Shown piece after piece: positions 37,452-47,743 of a DNA stretch of 64,000 nucleotides. Under the pieces are notes generated by a model. That model searched no databases and was not told where the DNA came from. It saw only the letters and a list, made by a program, of their open reading frames with translations. The DNA lies in NCBI RefSeq assembly GCF_029760955.1, contig NZ_CP121682.1, forward strand, positions 3,224,001-3,288,000. The letters run 5' to 3'. Position 1 is the first letter of the stretch. Each line of letters begins with the position of its first letter. A program made the position numbers and the translations under genes. This DNA is from Streptomyces cathayae (GTDB lineage: Bacteria; Actinomycetota; Actinomycetes; Streptomycetales; Streptomycetaceae).

Positions 37452-39299
37452 TCACTCGACCGTGACCGACTTCGCCAGGTTCCGGGGCTGGTCGACCTCG
37501 TTGCCGCGGGCGGTGGCGAGTTCGCAGGCGAAGACCTGCAACGGCACCGTGGCCACCAGGGGCTGGAGCAGGGTCGGGGTCGGCGGGACGCGGATGAGGT
37601 GGTCGGCGTAGGGGGTCACCTCCTCGTCACCGTCCTCGGCGATGACGATGGTGCGGGCACCCCGGGCGCGGATCTCCTGGATGTTGGAGACGATCTTGTC
37701 GTGGAGGACGGAGCGGCCGCGGGGTGAGGGGACGACCACGACGACCGGCAGCCCGTCCTCGACCAGGGCGATCGGGCCGTGCTTCAGCTCGCCCGCGGCG
37801 AAGCCCTCCGCGTGCATGTAGGCGAGCTCCTTGAGTTTGAGCGCGCCCTCCAGGGCGACCGGGTAGCCGACGTGCCGGCCCAGGAACAGCACCGTGTCCT
37901 TGTGTGCGAGGGTGCGGGCGAGTTCCCGTACCGGTCCCATCGCCCCCAGGACGCGCTCCACCGACCCGGCGATGGAGGACAGGTCCCGGACGACCGCGCG
38001 GATCTCGTCGCCGTACTTCGTGCCGCGGACCTGGGCCAGGTACAGGGCGACCAGGTAGCAAGCGACCAGCTGGGTCAGGAAGGCCTTGGTCGAGGCGACG
38101 GCGACCTCGGGGCCGGCGTGGGTGTAGAGCACGGCGTCCGACTCGCGCGGGATGGTCGAGCCGTTGGTGTTGCAGATGGCCAGGACCCGGGCACCCTGTT
38201 CGCGGGCGTGCCGCAGGGCCATCAGCGTGTCCATGGTCTCGCCGGACTGGGAGACGGCGATGACCAGGGTCTGCTGGTCCAGGATCGGATCCCGGTAGCG
38301 GAACTCGCTCGCCAGCTCGACCTCGCAGGGAATCCGCGTCCAGTGCTCGATGGCGTACTTGGCGATCAGCCCGGCGTGGAAGGCCGTGCCGCAGGCGACG
38401 ATGACGACCTTGTCGGCCTCGCGCAGCGCCTCCGGGGGGATCCGCACCTCGTCCAGGGACAGGGTGCCGAAGCCGTCGATGCGGCCCAGCAGGGTGTCGG
38501 CGACCGCCTTCGGCTGCTCGGCGATCTCCTTGAGCATGAAGGAGGCGTACCCGGCCTTCTCGGCGGCGGAGGCGTCCCAGTCGACGTGGTACGTGCGGAC
38601 GTCCGCCGGGGCGCCGTCGAAGCCGGTGACCGTGACTCCGTCCCGGCGCAGCTCGACCACCTGGTCCTGGCCCAGCTCGATCGCGGAGCGGGTGTGGTCG
38701 ATGAACGCGGCGACGTCCGACGCGAGGAAGGACTCGCCCGCGCCGACGCCCACCACGAGCGGCGAGTTGCGGCGGGCGCCGACCACCCTGTCCGGCGCGT
38801 CCGCGTGGACGGCGACCAGGGTGAAGGCTCCGAGCAGACGGCGGCAGACCAGGCGCATCGCCTCGGCCAGGTCGGCGCAGGAGGAGAACTCCTCGGCGAG
38901 CAGGTGGGCGACGACCTCGGTGTCCGTCTCGGAGGCCAGGTCGTGGCCGCGCCCGGCGAGCTCGGTCCGCAGTTCGGCGAAGTTCTCGATGATGCCGTTG
39001 TGGACGACGGCGACCCGGCCCGCGTTGTCGAGGTGCGGGTGGGCGTTGGCATCGGTGGGGCCGCCGTGCGTGGCCCAGCGGGTGTGGCCGATGCCGGTCG
39101 CCCCGGTGGGGAGCGGCCGGGCGGCCAGTTCCTTCTCCAGGTTGACCAGTTTCCCGGCCCGTTTCGCCGTGGCGAGCCCGCCGTCCGCGAGGACGGCCAC
39201 GCCCGCCGAGTCGTAGCCCCGGTACTCCAGCCGTTTCAGTCCGGCCGTCACGACGTCCAGCGCCGACTGCGGCCCCACGTATCCCACGATTCCGCACAT
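37452..39299 (-). CDS. glmS: Glutamine-fructose-6-phosphate aminotransferase
   Basis: 615 residues. Makes glucosamine 6-phosphate, the first step to UDP-GlcNAc. The N-terminal glutaminase begins MCGIVGYVG with catalytic Cys2, and has RTTRWATHG-like GHTRWATHGGPTD and NGIIENF; the two SIS sugar-isomerase domains follow, with ACGTAFHAGL and VSQSGETMDT. The C-terminus ends NLAKSVTVE, as required by the family. No glmS ribozyme is seen upstream. Confidence 0.97.
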   Translation of the reverse strand: MCGIVGYVGPQSALDVVTAGLKRLEYRGYDSAGVAVLADGGLATAKRAGKLVNLEKELAARPLPTGATGIGHTRWATHGGPTDANAHPHLDNAGRVAVVHNGIIENFAELRTELAGRGHDLASETDTEVVAHLLAEEFSSCADLAEAMRLVCRRLLGAFTLVAVHADAPDRVVGARRNSPLVVGVGAGESFLASDVAAFIDHTRSAIELGQDQVVELRRDGVTVTGFDGAPADVRTYHVDWDASAAEKAGYASFMLKEIAEQPKAVADTLLGRIDGFGTLSLDEVRIPPEALREADKVVIVACGTAFHAGLIAKYAIEHWTRIPCEVELASEFRYRDPILDQQTLVIAVSQSGETMDTLMALRHAREQGARVLAICNTNGSTIPRESDAVLYTHAGPEVAVASTKAFLTQLVACYLVALYLAQVRGTKYGDEIRAVVRDLSSIAGSVERVLGAMGPVRELARTLAHKDTVLFLGRHVGYPVALEGALKLKELAYMHAEGFAAGELKHGPIALVEDGLPVVVVVPSPRGRSVLHDKIVSNIQEIRARGARTIVIAEDGDEEVTPYADHLIRVPPTPTLLQPLVATVPLQVFACELATARGNEVDQPRNLAKSVTVE

Positions 39300-39360
39300 G
39301 CCCGGCAGCTTATGATCCGTCAGACGCCGGACAGGGCCGCCGCGTGCCCGAAAGCGGAAA

Positions 39361-39391
39361 TTCCCACCGGTGCGCGAGGCACCGGTGGGAA
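39361..39391 (-). terminator. Terminator of the lipoprotein gene
   Basis: TTCCCACCGGTGC and GCACCGGTGGGAA form a perfect 13-bp stem with a 5-base loop, followed on the minus strand by TTTCC. Confidence 0.85.
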
Positions 39392-39403
39392 CGGAGGGGT
39401 GCG

Positions 39404-40189
39404 TCAGCCGAGCTTGGCGAGCTGGACGTCGGAGATCCGCGTCGGGAAGGGGGCCTTCTCGCCGGCGACGATCGCACCGAAGTTGATCGCCGAGAAGCCG
39501 GTGACGGTGGCGCCGGTGCGCGCGACGACGATCTTGACGGGCGCCTCGACGCCCTCGTCGGCGGCCATCGTCACGGTGATCTCGACGGACTCGTCGGCGC
39601 CCTTCGGCCCCTCGGCCCTGGCAGCCTTCAGGAACTTGAGCTTTTCGCCGGCGGCGGTGGCGGTGAAGCCCCCGGCGCACTTCTCGACGGCGGCGTCGAC
39701 GTCCTTCATGACCTGCTCGGCGCCGCCGTCCTCATAGGAGGCGAGCGTGACGAGGACCTTGTCCACGGCGAGGGCGGCGGCCATGGCCTCCTCCGGGTCC
39801 GTACCCTCGGCGGGCTTCTTCGCCTCACCGGTCCAGGACCGCTTGACGGTGGCGGCGGGCGAGCCGACCGGGACCGCGGCCTGCAGGTTGGCGAGGGTCT
39901 GGCACGCCTCGTCGTCCGCCTTGACCTTGTCGGCGCTCAGGTCGTCCGTCGCGGGCACCTTGGTGACCACCTTGCCGTCCTTCACGTCGGCCTGGACCAG
40001 CGCGGCCTTCTCCAGCTCGGCCGCGGTCAGCGCCTTGGCCTCGGGCGCGGCGGAAGCGGAGGCGTCGGCCTTGCCCTCGTCCCCCTTGCCGCTGTCGCTG
40101 TCGCCGTTGCCACCGCAGGCGGTGACGAGCAGGGCGAGCACGGCGGCGGAGACGGCGAGAGCGGGACGGCGGACGGCAGTGGTTCTCAC
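39404..40189 (-). CDS. Lipoprotein of unknown function
   Basis: 261 residues. N-terminal signal with lipobox LVTAC near residue 25, then a Ser/Gly/Asp/Lys-rich linker and an alpha/beta domain with a conserved-looking EKCAGGFTATAAGEK and TVTGFSAINFGAIVAG. It has the form of substrate-free sensor-like lipoproteins common in Streptomyces; no binding site identified. GTG at 40189. Confidence 0.85.
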   Translation of the reverse strand: MRTTAVRRPALAVSAAVLALLVTACGGNGDSDSGKGDEGKADASASAAPEAKALTAAELEKAALVQADVKDGKVVTKVPATDDLSADKVKADDEACQTLANLQAAVPVGSPAATVKRSWTGEAKKPAEGTDPEEAMAAALAVDKVLVTLASYEDGGAEQVMKDVDAAVEKCAGGFTATAAGEKLKFLKAARAEGPKGADESVEITVTMAADEGVEAPVKIVVARTGATVTGFSAINFGAIVAGEKAPFPTRISDVQLAKLG

Positions 40190-40615
40190 GTGGGAAAACT
40201 CTTTCCTCGAAGATGCGGAGGGCTCCGCGGCACAGGGCACGAAATATAGTCACCGCCCCTTCACGAACGATCATCGAAAGATCACTCGTAGGGGAACCGT
40301 GACAGCCACGTGATCTTGCCTCGTGCCTTCGCCGTTACGGTCAGGTCCGCTCTTCCCGCCGCGCGGGGAGAGGCCGCGCATCCGGCAGCGGACGGCGGGG
40401 CCGATCCGGACCACGGTGCGCTCCACCCGGCGCCCCGGCCGTGACCGTGGACTCGACGGCGGCCCGGGCCGCTGCGAAACGCCACACGCGATGCGCGGAA
40501 AAGCCGGACACGGGGCACGCGGCTTCTCACAACTCCCCTCGGTTCGTCTCCGCTCCCCCTCGCCGCGTGACGCAGCCCACGCACCATCCCGTTCGAACTC
40601 CGTTAACAATGGACC
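40190..40615. other. Divergent intergenic region, no gene recognised
   Basis: 426 bp between the lipoprotein and coaA. Should carry both promoters. The segment next to the lipoprotein (40195-40290) is AT-richer. A minus-strand frame ending KITWLSRFPYE has coding-like codons for about 20 codons, but no start with a ribosome-binding site. Confidence 0.5.
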
Positions 40616-41605
40616 GTGATCTCACCGGCCTCCTCGACTTCCCGGAGCGCCCACCGGCAGCGGTCGGAGGCGACTCCCTACCTCGACCTCACCCGTGCCG
40701 AGTGGAGCGCCCTGCGCCACAAGACGCCGCTGCCGCTCTCCGCCGACGAGGTGGAACGGCTGCGCGGTCTCGGTGACGTCATCGACCTCGACGAGGTGCG
40801 GGACATCTACCTCCCGCTGTCCCGGCTGCTCAATCTCTACGTCGGCGCCACCGACGGCCTCCGCGGCGCGCTGAACACCTTCCTCGGCGAACAGGGCTCC
40901 CAGTCCGGCACCCCCTTCGTCATAGGGGTCGCCGGTTCCGTCGCCGTCGGCAAGTCCACCGTCTCCCGTCTGCTCCAGGCCCTGCTGTCCCGCTGGCCCG
41001 AGCACCCGCGCGTCGAGCTGGTGACCACGGACGGGTTCCTGCTGCCCACCAAGGAGCTCCAGGAACGCGGCCTGATGTCGCGCAAAGGCTTTCCCGAGTC
41101 GTTCGACCGCCGCGCGCTGACCCGTTTCGTCGCCGACGTCAAGGCCGGCAAGGACGAGGTGACGGCCCCGGTCTACTCCCACCTCATCTACGACATCGTC
41201 CCCGGGGAGCTGCTCACCGTGCGCCGCCCGGACATCCTGATCGTCGAGGGGCTGAACGTCCTGCAGCCGGCGCTGCCCGGCAAGGACGGCCGTACCCGCG
41301 TCGGTCTCGCCGACTACTTCGACTTCAGCGTGTACGTGGACGCCCGCGCCGAGGACATCGAACGCTGGTACCTCAGCCGCTTCCGCAAGCTGCGCGCGAC
41401 CGCCTTCCAGGACCCGTCCTCGTACTTCCGCAGGTACACGCAGGTCTCGGAGGCGGAGGCGCTCGACTACGCCGCCACCATGTGGCGCACCGTCAACAAG
41501 CCCAACCTGGTGGAGAACATCGCCCCCACCCGCGGCCGCGCCACCCTCGTCGTCCGCAAGGGCCCGGACCACAAGGTCCAGCGCCTCCGGCTGCGCAAGC
41601 TGTGA
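40616..41605 (+). CDS. coaA: Pantothenate kinase type I
   Basis: 329 residues. Catalyses the first step of coenzyme A synthesis. P-loop [12 protein letters not shown] near residue 105, then [16 protein letters not shown] and [11 protein letters not shown] at 40616 is chosen; the N-terminal extension up to YLDLTRAEW is not strongly conserved. Convergent with glmM. Confidence 0.95.
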   Translation: MISPASSTSRSAHRQRSEATPYLDLTRAEWSALRHKTPLPLSADEVERLRGLGDVIDLDEVRDIYLPLSRLLNLYVGATDGLRGALNTFLGEQGSQSGTPFVIGVAGSVAVGKSTVSRLLQALLSRWPEHPRVELVTTDGFLLPTKELQERGLMSRKGFPESFDRRALTRFVADVKAGKDEVTAPVYSHLIYDIVPGELLTVRRPDILIVEGLNVLQPALPGKDGRTRVGLADYFDFSVYVDARAEDIERWYLSRFRKLRATAFQDPSSYFRRYTQVSEAEALDYAATMWRTVNKPNLVENIAPTRGRATLVVRKGPDHKVQRLRLRKL

Positions 41606-41762
41606 CGGCCACGCCACCGCCGTGTCCCACCCGCGCCCGACCGCACCGGCCGAGGAGGACGCGGCCGTGGTCCTGAGCCACGGCGGGACGGCGCAGGCCC
41701 GGAGCCCCGCCGAACAGCTCCCGCTCGACCGCCGGGCGTCACCGCCGCCGGCGCTCTGCCCC

Positions 41763-41790
41763 GCCGGCCCAGAAAAGCTTCCGGGCCGGC
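41763..41790. terminator. Hairpin between convergent coaA and glmM
   Basis: GCCGGCCC and GGGCCGGC, 8-bp stem around a 12-base A/T-containing loop. No T-run; possibly bidirectional. Confidence 0.55.
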
Positions 41791-41833
41791 CGAGGGTGCG
41801 CCGGTGCGGACCCCCGGCGTCCCGGCCCGGGGT

Positions 41834-43192
41834 CTAACCCAGCGCCGACTTCACCACGTCCGCCAGGCGTCCCGCGACCGTGCGGGCCTGGTCGATGTCG
41901 GCGGCCTCGACCATCACACGGACCAGCGGTTCGGTGCCCGAGGGGCGGAGCAGCACGCGGCCGGTCCCGCCCAGCTCGCGCTCGGCCTCCGTCACGGCCT
42001 CGGAGAGCTCCGCGGAGGTCTTCACCCGGGACTTGTCCACGTCCGGCACGTTGATGAGCACCTGCGGCAGCCGCTCCATCACCGAGGCCAGCTCGCTCAG
42101 CGGACGCCCGGTCTCGGCGACGCGCGCCGCCAGCAGCAGACCGGTGAGCGTGCCGTCGCCCGTGGTCGCGTGGTCGAGGACGATGACGTGGCCGGACTGC
42201 TCGCCGCCGAGGGCGTAGCCCTTCTCCTTCATCTGCTCCAGGACGTACCGGTCGCCGACCGCGGTCTGGACGAAGTGGATGCCTTCGCGTTCCATGGCGA
42301 GCTTGAAGCCGAGGTTGGACATCACGGTCGCGACGACGGTGTCGGAGCGCAGTGCGGAGCGCTCCCGCATCGCCAGGGCGAGCACGGCGAGGATCTGGTC
42401 GCCGTCCACCTCGGCACCGGTGTGGTCGACGGCCAGGCACCGGTCGGCGTCGCCGTCGTGCGCGATGCCGAGATCGGCCCCGTGCTCGACGACCGCGGTC
42501 TTCAGCCGGTCCAGGTGGGTGGAACCGCAGTCCTCGTTGATGTTCAGCCCGTCCGGCTGGGCGCCGATGGTGATGACCTCGGCCCCGGCCCGCGCGAACG
42601 CCTCCGGCGAGACCCGGAAGGCGGCGCCGTGCGCCTCGTCGAGGACGATGCGCAGGCCGTCCAACCGGTTCGGCAGGACGCCGACGAGATGGGAGACGTA
42701 GGTGTCGAGCCCCTCCTCGTAGTCCCGCACACGGCCCACACCGGCTCCGGTCGGGCGGTCCCAGGGGGCTCCGGTGCGGTGCTCCTCGTACACGGACTCG
42801 ATCCGGTTCTCCAGCTCGTCGGCGAGCTTGTGGCCGCCGCGCGCGAAGAACTTGATGCCGTTGTCCGGCATGGCGTTGTGGCTCGCGGACAGCATCACAC
42901 CGAGATCCGCGCCGAGCGCTCCGGTGAGGTGCGCCACGGCGGGCGTCGGCAGCACGCCGACCCGCAGGACGTCCACGCCGGCGCTCGCCAGCCCGGCGAC
43001 CATGGCGGCCTCCAGGAACTCACCGGACGCCCGCGGGTCGCGTCCGACCACGGCGGTCGGCCGGTGCCCTTCGAACGTGCCCGCCTCGGCCAGTACGTGC
43101 GCGGCGGCCACGGAGAGACCCAGTGCCATCTCGGCGGTCAGGTCCGCGTTGGCGACACCGCGCACCCCGTCCGTGCCGAAGAGTCGTCCCAC
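41834..43192 (-). CDS. glmM: Phosphoglucosamine mutase
   Basis: 452 residues. Interconverts glucosamine 6- and 1-phosphate, the step after GlmS. The catalytic phosphoserine loop reads [12 protein letters not shown], metal loop DGDADR, sugar loop GGEQSGH and phosphate loop [14 protein letters not shown] at 43192 has GGAGGA upstream. Divergent from nothing; upstream lies a 397-bp gap then rpsI terminator. Confidence 0.97.
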   Translation of the reverse strand: MGRLFGTDGVRGVANADLTAEMALGLSVAAAHVLAEAGTFEGHRPTAVVGRDPRASGEFLEAAMVAGLASAGVDVLRVGVLPTPAVAHLTGALGADLGVMLSASHNAMPDNGIKFFARGGHKLADELENRIESVYEEHRTGAPWDRPTGAGVGRVRDYEEGLDTYVSHLVGVLPNRLDGLRIVLDEAHGAAFRVSPEAFARAGAEVITIGAQPDGLNINEDCGSTHLDRLKTAVVEHGADLGIAHDGDADRCLAVDHTGAEVDGDQILAVLALAMRERSALRSDTVVATVMSNLGFKLAMEREGIHFVQTAVGDRYVLEQMKEKGYALGGEQSGHVIVLDHATTGDGTLTGLLLAARVAETGRPLSELASVMERLPQVLINVPDVDKSRVKTSAELSEAVTEAERELGGTGRVLLRPSGTEPLVRVMVEAADIDQARTVAGRLADVVKSALG

Positions 43193-43524
43193 TTGTCCTC
43201 CTGAGGAAGCGTCAGTATCGAGGCCGTGTCGAAACCGTGTCGACGGCCATGGCGAAAGAGGTACCGAAGGCGGAACCGGGGACGGTGCCGGAAACGGTGC
43301 CGTGGTGTCGGCCGGGGCGTTGTGAGCTGTACCGAGGGGTTCGACCGGTCGGCGCGTTCGACGGTTGCGCTGCCGGTGCGGTGTTCGGGTGTTCGGGGTG
43401 TTCGACGGTCGCGCTGCCCGGGCTGCTCCCGCACCTACGGTCCACGGCGGGCGCCACCCGACCATCCGATCACATTAGCCTTCGAGTGCCTTGTGCCGTT
43501 ATACGCCTGCCGTAGTGAGAAAAC
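43193..43524. other. Intergenic stretch upstream of glmM, no gene recognised
   Basis: 332 bp between the glmM start and the rpsI terminator. Expected to carry the glmM promoter. Near 43240-43330 the sequence consists of imperfect repeats of CCGGAAACGGTGCCG-type. Confidence 0.5.
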
Positions 43525-43564
43525 GAACGCCCCGGCGGCACTGTGACGTGCCGCCGGGGCGTTC
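43525..43564 (-). terminator. Terminator of the rplM-rpsI operon
   Basis: GAACGCCCCGGCGGCAC and its complement form a perfect 17-bp stem with a TGTGAC loop, followed on the minus strand by GTTTTC. Confidence 0.95.
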
Positions 43565-43589
43565 GGAGTACGTGCAGGGGCAGCTGCAA

Positions 43590-44102
43590 TCAGCGCTTGC
43601 TGTACTGCGGGGCCTTGCGGGCCTTCTTCAGACCGGCCTTCTTCCGCTCGACCGCGCGGTCGTCGCGGCGCAGGAAGCCGGCCTTCTTGAGCGCGCCGCG
43701 GTTGTTGTCGACGTCCGCCTCGTTCAGCGCACGGGCGACACCGAGGCGGAGCGCACCGGCCTGGCCGGAGACGCCGCCACCCGAGATGAGGGCGACGACG
43801 TCGTAGCGACCCTCGAGCTCGAGCACCTTGAAGGGCTCGTTGACTTCCTGCTGGTGCACCTTGTTCGGGAAGTAGTCCTCGAGGGTGCGACCGTTGATCT
43901 TCCACTTGCCGGAGCCCGGGATGATCCGGACGCGGGCGATGGCGTTCTTGCGACGGCCCAGGCCGGCGGCCGGCTGCGGCTCGCCGAAGTGGGAGGCCAT
44001 GGACTCCGAGGTGTACTCGCCCTCGACGGGCACCTCGGACTCGGTGGTGTAGCTGTCGATGTCGATCTCTTCGAGCGGCTGCTCGGCAGTGGTCTCGGCC
44101 AC
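43590..44102 (-). CDS. rpsI: 30S ribosomal protein S9 (uS9)
   Basis: 170 residues. The C-terminal tail ends KAPQYSKR, which reaches the P-site tRNA. An acidic N-terminal extension of about 40 residues ([14 protein letters not shown]) is usual in actinobacteria. Second gene of rplM-rpsI. Confidence 0.98.
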   Translation of the reverse strand: MAETTAEQPLEEIDIDSYTTESEVPVEGEYTSESMASHFGEPQPAAGLGRRKNAIARVRIIPGSGKWKINGRTLEDYFPNKVHQQEVNEPFKVLELEGRYDVVALISGGGVSGQAGALRLGVARALNEADVDNNRGALKKAGFLRRDDRAVERKKAGLKKARKAPQYSKR

Positions 44103-44144
44103 GATGCTCCTCAGATTCTGTTCGGTCTTAGGGGGTGGCCGGAC

Positions 44145-44588
44145 TTACTGCGCGACCTGGGTGATCTCGAACGGCACCGGCTGCTGGGCAGCGTGCGGGT
44201 GCTGGTCGCCTGCGTAGACCTTCAGCTTCGAGAGCATCTGACGGCCCAGGGTGTTCTTGGGGAGCATGCCCTTGACGGCCTTCTCGATGGCCTTCTCGGG
44301 GTTCTTCTCCAGCAGCTCGTCGTAGCGCACGGAGCGCAGACCGCCCGGGTAGCCCGAGTGGCGGTACGCCAGCTTCTGGGTCCGCTTGTTGCCGGAGAGG
44401 TGCACCTTCTCGGCGTTGATGATGATGACGAAGTCACCGGTGTCGACGTGAGGGGCGTAGATCGGCTTGTGCTTGCCGCGCAGGATGGAGGCCGCAGTGG
44501 AGGCCAGACGACCCAGGACGATGTCCTGAGCGTCGATGACGTGCCACTGGCGCGTCACATCGCCGGGCTTGGGGCTGTACGTACGCAC
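44145..44588 (-). CDS. rplM: 50S ribosomal protein L13 (uL13)
   Basis: 147 residues, normal length. Contains [14 protein letters not shown] and [13 protein letters not shown], the L13 signature. First gene of rplM-rpsI; the AT-rich stretch near 44742-44775 upstream is the best place for its promoter. Confidence 0.98.
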   Translation of the reverse strand: MRTYSPKPGDVTRQWHVIDAQDIVLGRLASTAASILRGKHKPIYAPHVDTGDFVIIINAEKVHLSGNKRTQKLAYRHSGYPGGLRSVRYDELLEKNPEKAIEKAVKGMLPKNTLGRQMLSKLKVYAGDQHPHAAQQPVPFEITQVAQ

Positions 44589-44860
44589 GGTTCGTAGCCT
44601 TCGCTTCTTCAGTGAGTGGTCCTGACATGGTCACCGAAGACGATCACGACAGCCCTGACCGCACTGCGGTGACGCAAACCGCGTGCTGGTCGCTGGTCAT
44701 CGGCCCGGTGGACCGGTGTAAGGGCCCCTCACGTGAGAATGAGCAAGCCAATACACATAACAAACATGCAGAATACCCGCCCTCGGCCGGACGGGTCAAA
44801 ACGAGTCCGCCGGGCGTGGGCCACACCGACTCTACAGCCGTCCGCCGCCATGCCGCCGGT

Positions 44861-44922
44861 GTCGCCCGCACCACGACGGCGGCGTCGCCCGCACCACGAC
44901 GGCGGCATCGTCCGCACCACGG
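44861..44922. repeat. 23-bp tandem repeat, 2.7 copies
   Basis: GTCGCCCGCACCACGACGGC-GGC occurs at 44861-44883 and 44884-44906, then a partial diverged copy ATCGTCCGCACCACGG. Lies in the rplM to 45047 divergent region. Confidence 0.9.
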
Positions 44923-45046
44923 TCCACGGGGCGCACCAACCACCCGGAGATGTCGCTTTTGCTCACCGCCGGAGCGGCAACGCCAGGACCCGTGCGCGGG
45001 GTTGGGGCGGTCCGGTACACCCCGCGCCCCGTCTAAGATGCGCCCC

Positions 45047-45931
45047 ATGAGTTATGGGCAGGGGGGACCTCCTTCGCAGTGGGATCCCTGGAAACCGCAG
45101 TCTCAGCAGCCCTGGAGCGGCGGGGACGACAACAGCCAGTCACCCGACTGGGCCGCACTGGCCGAGGCGTCCGAGACACGTCACAAACGGCGCCGGCTGC
45201 TGCTCATCGGCGGCGGCGCGATCGCCACCGTCGCGATAGGCACGGCCGTGGCGGTGGCCGTCGTCTCGGCGAACGGCAGCAACCAGGCCGCGGGCGGACC
45301 GTCCTCCCAGGCGCCGGCGACCGCCGACCTGCCGAGCCCGAGCGGCGCGACCCCCTCGTTCGCCCCGACGAGCGCCCCGCCGCCGCTGGACCCGAAGGAC
45401 TTCGTCTCCAACGTGAAGAAGGACCGGGCGCCGCTGGCCCCGGACGTCCTCTTCCCGGGCACGCAGCTCACCATGGGCGAGACGGTGTACAAGAAGGGCC
45501 CGACGGCCGACACCCGCGACTGCGCCTCGGCCGCGAAGGCCACGCTGCCCAAGGTCCTCACCGACAACGGCTGCAGCCGCCTGCTCCGGGTCACCTACAC
45601 CAAGGACGACGTCGCGGTGACGGTGGGCGTGGCCGTCTTCGACACCGAGGCCCAGGCCGCCAAGGCCAAGCAGCAGGCCGACACGAGGAGCATCATCAAG
45701 TCCCTCGCGGGCGGCGGCGTCAAGGAGTTCTGCGACGGCGCGGTCTGCCGCTCGACCACCAACTCCTACGGCCGCTACGCCTACTTCACCCTGTCCGGCT
45801 TCACCTCGGTCAAGGACGTGACGGAGCAGGACAAGGCCGTCTTCAGCACCGGCGACGATCTCGCCGAGTTCACCTTCCGCCAGATCCGCCGCCGCGGCGA
45901 GGCCCAGGCGTCGGCCGCCGCGAACGAGTGA
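45047..45931 (+). CDS. Single-pass membrane protein of unknown function
   Basis: 294 residues. N-terminal cytoplasmic Gly/Pro/Gln-rich part (SYGQGGPPSQWDPWKPQ), a transmembrane helix (LLLIGGGAIATVAIGTAVAV) at about 51-72, a Pro/Ser linker, then an outside domain with four cysteines (RDCASAAK, NGCSRLL, KEFCDGAVCRS). The last domain looks like a stable disulfide-bonded fold found in many Streptomyces surface proteins. TAAGAT ends seven bases before the ATG, so the mRNA may be leaderless. An alternative ATG is at 45038. Confidence 0.85.
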   Translation: MSYGQGGPPSQWDPWKPQSQQPWSGGDDNSQSPDWAALAEASETRHKRRRLLLIGGGAIATVAIGTAVAVAVVSANGSNQAAGGPSSQAPATADLPSPSGATPSFAPTSAPPPLDPKDFVSNVKKDRAPLAPDVLFPGTQLTMGETVYKKGPTADTRDCASAAKATLPKVLTDNGCSRLLRVTYTKDDVAVTVGVAVFDTEAQAAKAKQQADTRSIIKSLAGGGVKEFCDGAVCRSTTNSYGRYAYFTLSGFTSVKDVTEQDKAVFSTGDDLAEFTFRQIRRRGEAQASAAANE

Positions 45932-46075
45932 CGACGCCCTCGGCGACGACGCCCGCCCGCGGGGCCGACCGCCTCTCCGACCGGCCCCGCACCCCCCGCC
46001 GCACAGCCGCTTCGCGCTGAGCGGGGAATCGAGCCGGGGCTCGAGCGCGGCGCGGGTCGCGGCATCACGTCCCGA

Positions 46076-46936
46076 TCAGCAGCACCGCGCCGTCGCCGGC
46101 AGCGAGCGCTTGTTGCGGGCCTCCTTGTTGCGGGCGGCCAGGAGATCGTCGGCCGGGTAGCCGACCTCCTCCAGGGTCAGTCCGTGCGGACGGACGACGT
46201 GCACCGCCGAGTCCCGTACGCCCGCCGCCAGCACCTTGCCCGGCCAGTCGGGCGCGCGGTGCCCGTCGCCGACGAACAGCAGCGCCCCGATCAGCGAGCG
46301 CACCATGTTGTGGCAGAAGGCGTCGGCCCGGACCGTCGCCGTGATCACCCCGTCCGCGTCGCGCAGCAGGCTCAGCTCCTGGAGCGTGCGGATGGTCGTG
46401 GCGCCCTCCCGCCGCCTGCAGTACGCGGCGAAGTCGTGCTCCCCCAGCAGCCGCCGGGCGGCCTCGTTCATCGCGTCGACGTCAAGGGGCCAGTCGTGCC
46501 ACAGCACATGACCGCGCAGCAACGGGTCCACCCCGCCGGGGTGGTCGGTGACCCGGTACGCGTAGCGCCGCCAGACCGCGGAGAACCGGGCGTTGAAGCC
46601 CGCGGGGGCCTCGGTGAGGGACCAGATCCGGACATCGCGCGGGAGCCGTCCGGCGAGCCGCTTGTGCAGCTTCTCCCGGTGCTCCGCCCACAGTTCGACC
46701 GGCAGGTCGACATGGGCCACCTGACCGCGCGCGTGCACCCCGGCGTCGGTCCGGCCGGCCACGGTCAGCTCGTACGTCGTCTCCCCGGACCGCGTGACGG
46801 TCCGCAGGGCGTCCTCGATCTCCCCCTGTACGGTCCGCCTGCCCCCGGCCTGCTTGGCCCAGCCGGAGAACTCGGTCCCGTCGTAGGACAGATCGAGACG
46901 GATACGGACGTGTCCGGGCTCTACTTCGTCACTCAC
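46076..46936 (-). CDS. truA: tRNA pseudouridine(38-40) synthase TruA
   Basis: 286 residues. Catalytic Asp in [14 protein letters not shown]; also [10 protein letters not shown] and [14 protein letters not shown] at 46936 has GAGAGGA eight bases upstream. Downstream of rplQ behind a strong hairpin. Confidence 0.97.
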   Translation of the reverse strand: MSDEVEPGHVRIRLDLSYDGTEFSGWAKQAGGRRTVQGEIEDALRTVTRSGETTYELTVAGRTDAGVHARGQVAHVDLPVELWAEHREKLHKRLAGRLPRDVRIWSLTEAPAGFNARFSAVWRRYAYRVTDHPGGVDPLLRGHVLWHDWPLDVDAMNEAARRLLGEHDFAAYCRRREGATTIRTLQELSLLRDADGVITATVRADAFCHNMVRSLIGALLFVGDGHRAPDWPGKVLAAGVRDSAVHVVRPHGLTLEEVGYPADDLLAARNKEARNKRSLPATARCC

Positions 46937-46961
46937 GTACAGATCCTCTCAGGCACGCGAA

Positions 46962-46993
46962 AGCGGGCCCGCCCCCACAAGGGCGGACCCGCT
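46962..46993 (-). terminator. Terminator hairpin after rplQ
   Basis: AGCGGG-c-CCGCCC pairs with GGGCGG-a-CCCGCT; the minus strand then has TTTCG. It separates rplQ from truA. Confidence 0.8.
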
Positions 46994-47013
46994 CAGCGTG
47001 AAGCAGCGCTGCC

Positions 47014-47541
47014 TCAGGCGTCCTTGGCGTCCTCGGCCGGGGCCTCGGCGGCCTCGTCCTTGGTCAGGTCGGCCTTGGCGTCCTCGGCCGGAGCCTCGAC
47101 GGCCTCGTCCTTCTTGAGGGCGTCTTCCTTGACCGCGCGCTTGGTCGCGGCCTCGGCCTCACCGGTGGCCTCCTGGGCGACGGTCAGGGCCTCGACCAGC
47201 TCGATGACGGCCATGGGCGCGTTGTCGCCACGGCGGTTACCGATCTTGGTGATACGGGTGTAGCCACCGGGACGGTTCTCGTACCGCGGGCCGATCTCGG
47301 TGAAGAGCGTGTGGACGATGCTCTTGTCCGTGATCACCTGGAACACCTGACGGCGGTTGTGAAGGTCGCCCTTCTTCGCCTTGGTGACCAGACGCTCGGC
47401 GTACGGGCGCAGCCTGCGCGCCTTCGCCTCGGTGGTGGTGATGCGCCCGTGCTCGAAGAGCGACTTCGCGAGGTTCGCGAGCATCAGCTTCTCGTGCGAG
47501 GCGCTGCCGCCCATACGGGTACCCTTGGCGGGCTTCGGCAT
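47014..47541 (-). CDS. rplQ: 50S ribosomal protein L17 (bL17)
   Basis: 175 residues; the core is the usual 120 ([19 protein letters not shown]) and the C-terminal 55 are an acidic Ala/Glu/Asp tail with two near-repeats of AEAPAEDAK, an actinobacterial feature. Follows rpoA. Confidence 0.97.
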   Translation of the reverse strand: MPKPAKGTRMGGSASHEKLMLANLAKSLFEHGRITTTEAKARRLRPYAERLVTKAKKGDLHNRRQVFQVITDKSIVHTLFTEIGPRYENRPGGYTRITKIGNRRGDNAPMAVIELVEALTVAQEATGEAEAATKRAVKEDALKKDEAVEAPAEDAKADLTKDEAAEAPAEDAKDA

Positions 47542-47743
47542 GGTGTATCTCCTTGGTGTCTGCCCCGGCCGTATCAGGTACCGGAGTCAGTATCCGAGCA
47601 GGCGGTCGCCTGTCGGAGATCCGGGCGGCCCCGTAGGGGCGCCCGGAAGGGGCGCGGGCGGTGTCGACATGCGACTCCGTCGCGTGGGCGCGAACAGCCA
47701 CAGCGCACCCGCACCCACGTACGGACCCGTCCGGCCCGAGCTC

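Noticed and set aside
37300..39400. glmS ribozyme upstream of glmS
   Set aside because: No conserved ribozyme core was visible upstream of 39299, and the element is mainly known from Firmicutes.
37452..39680. GlmS with a 126-residue N-terminal extension
   Set aside because: GlmS must begin at MCGIVG because Cys2 is the catalytic nucleophile; the extension is the wrong frame of the lipoprotein gene.
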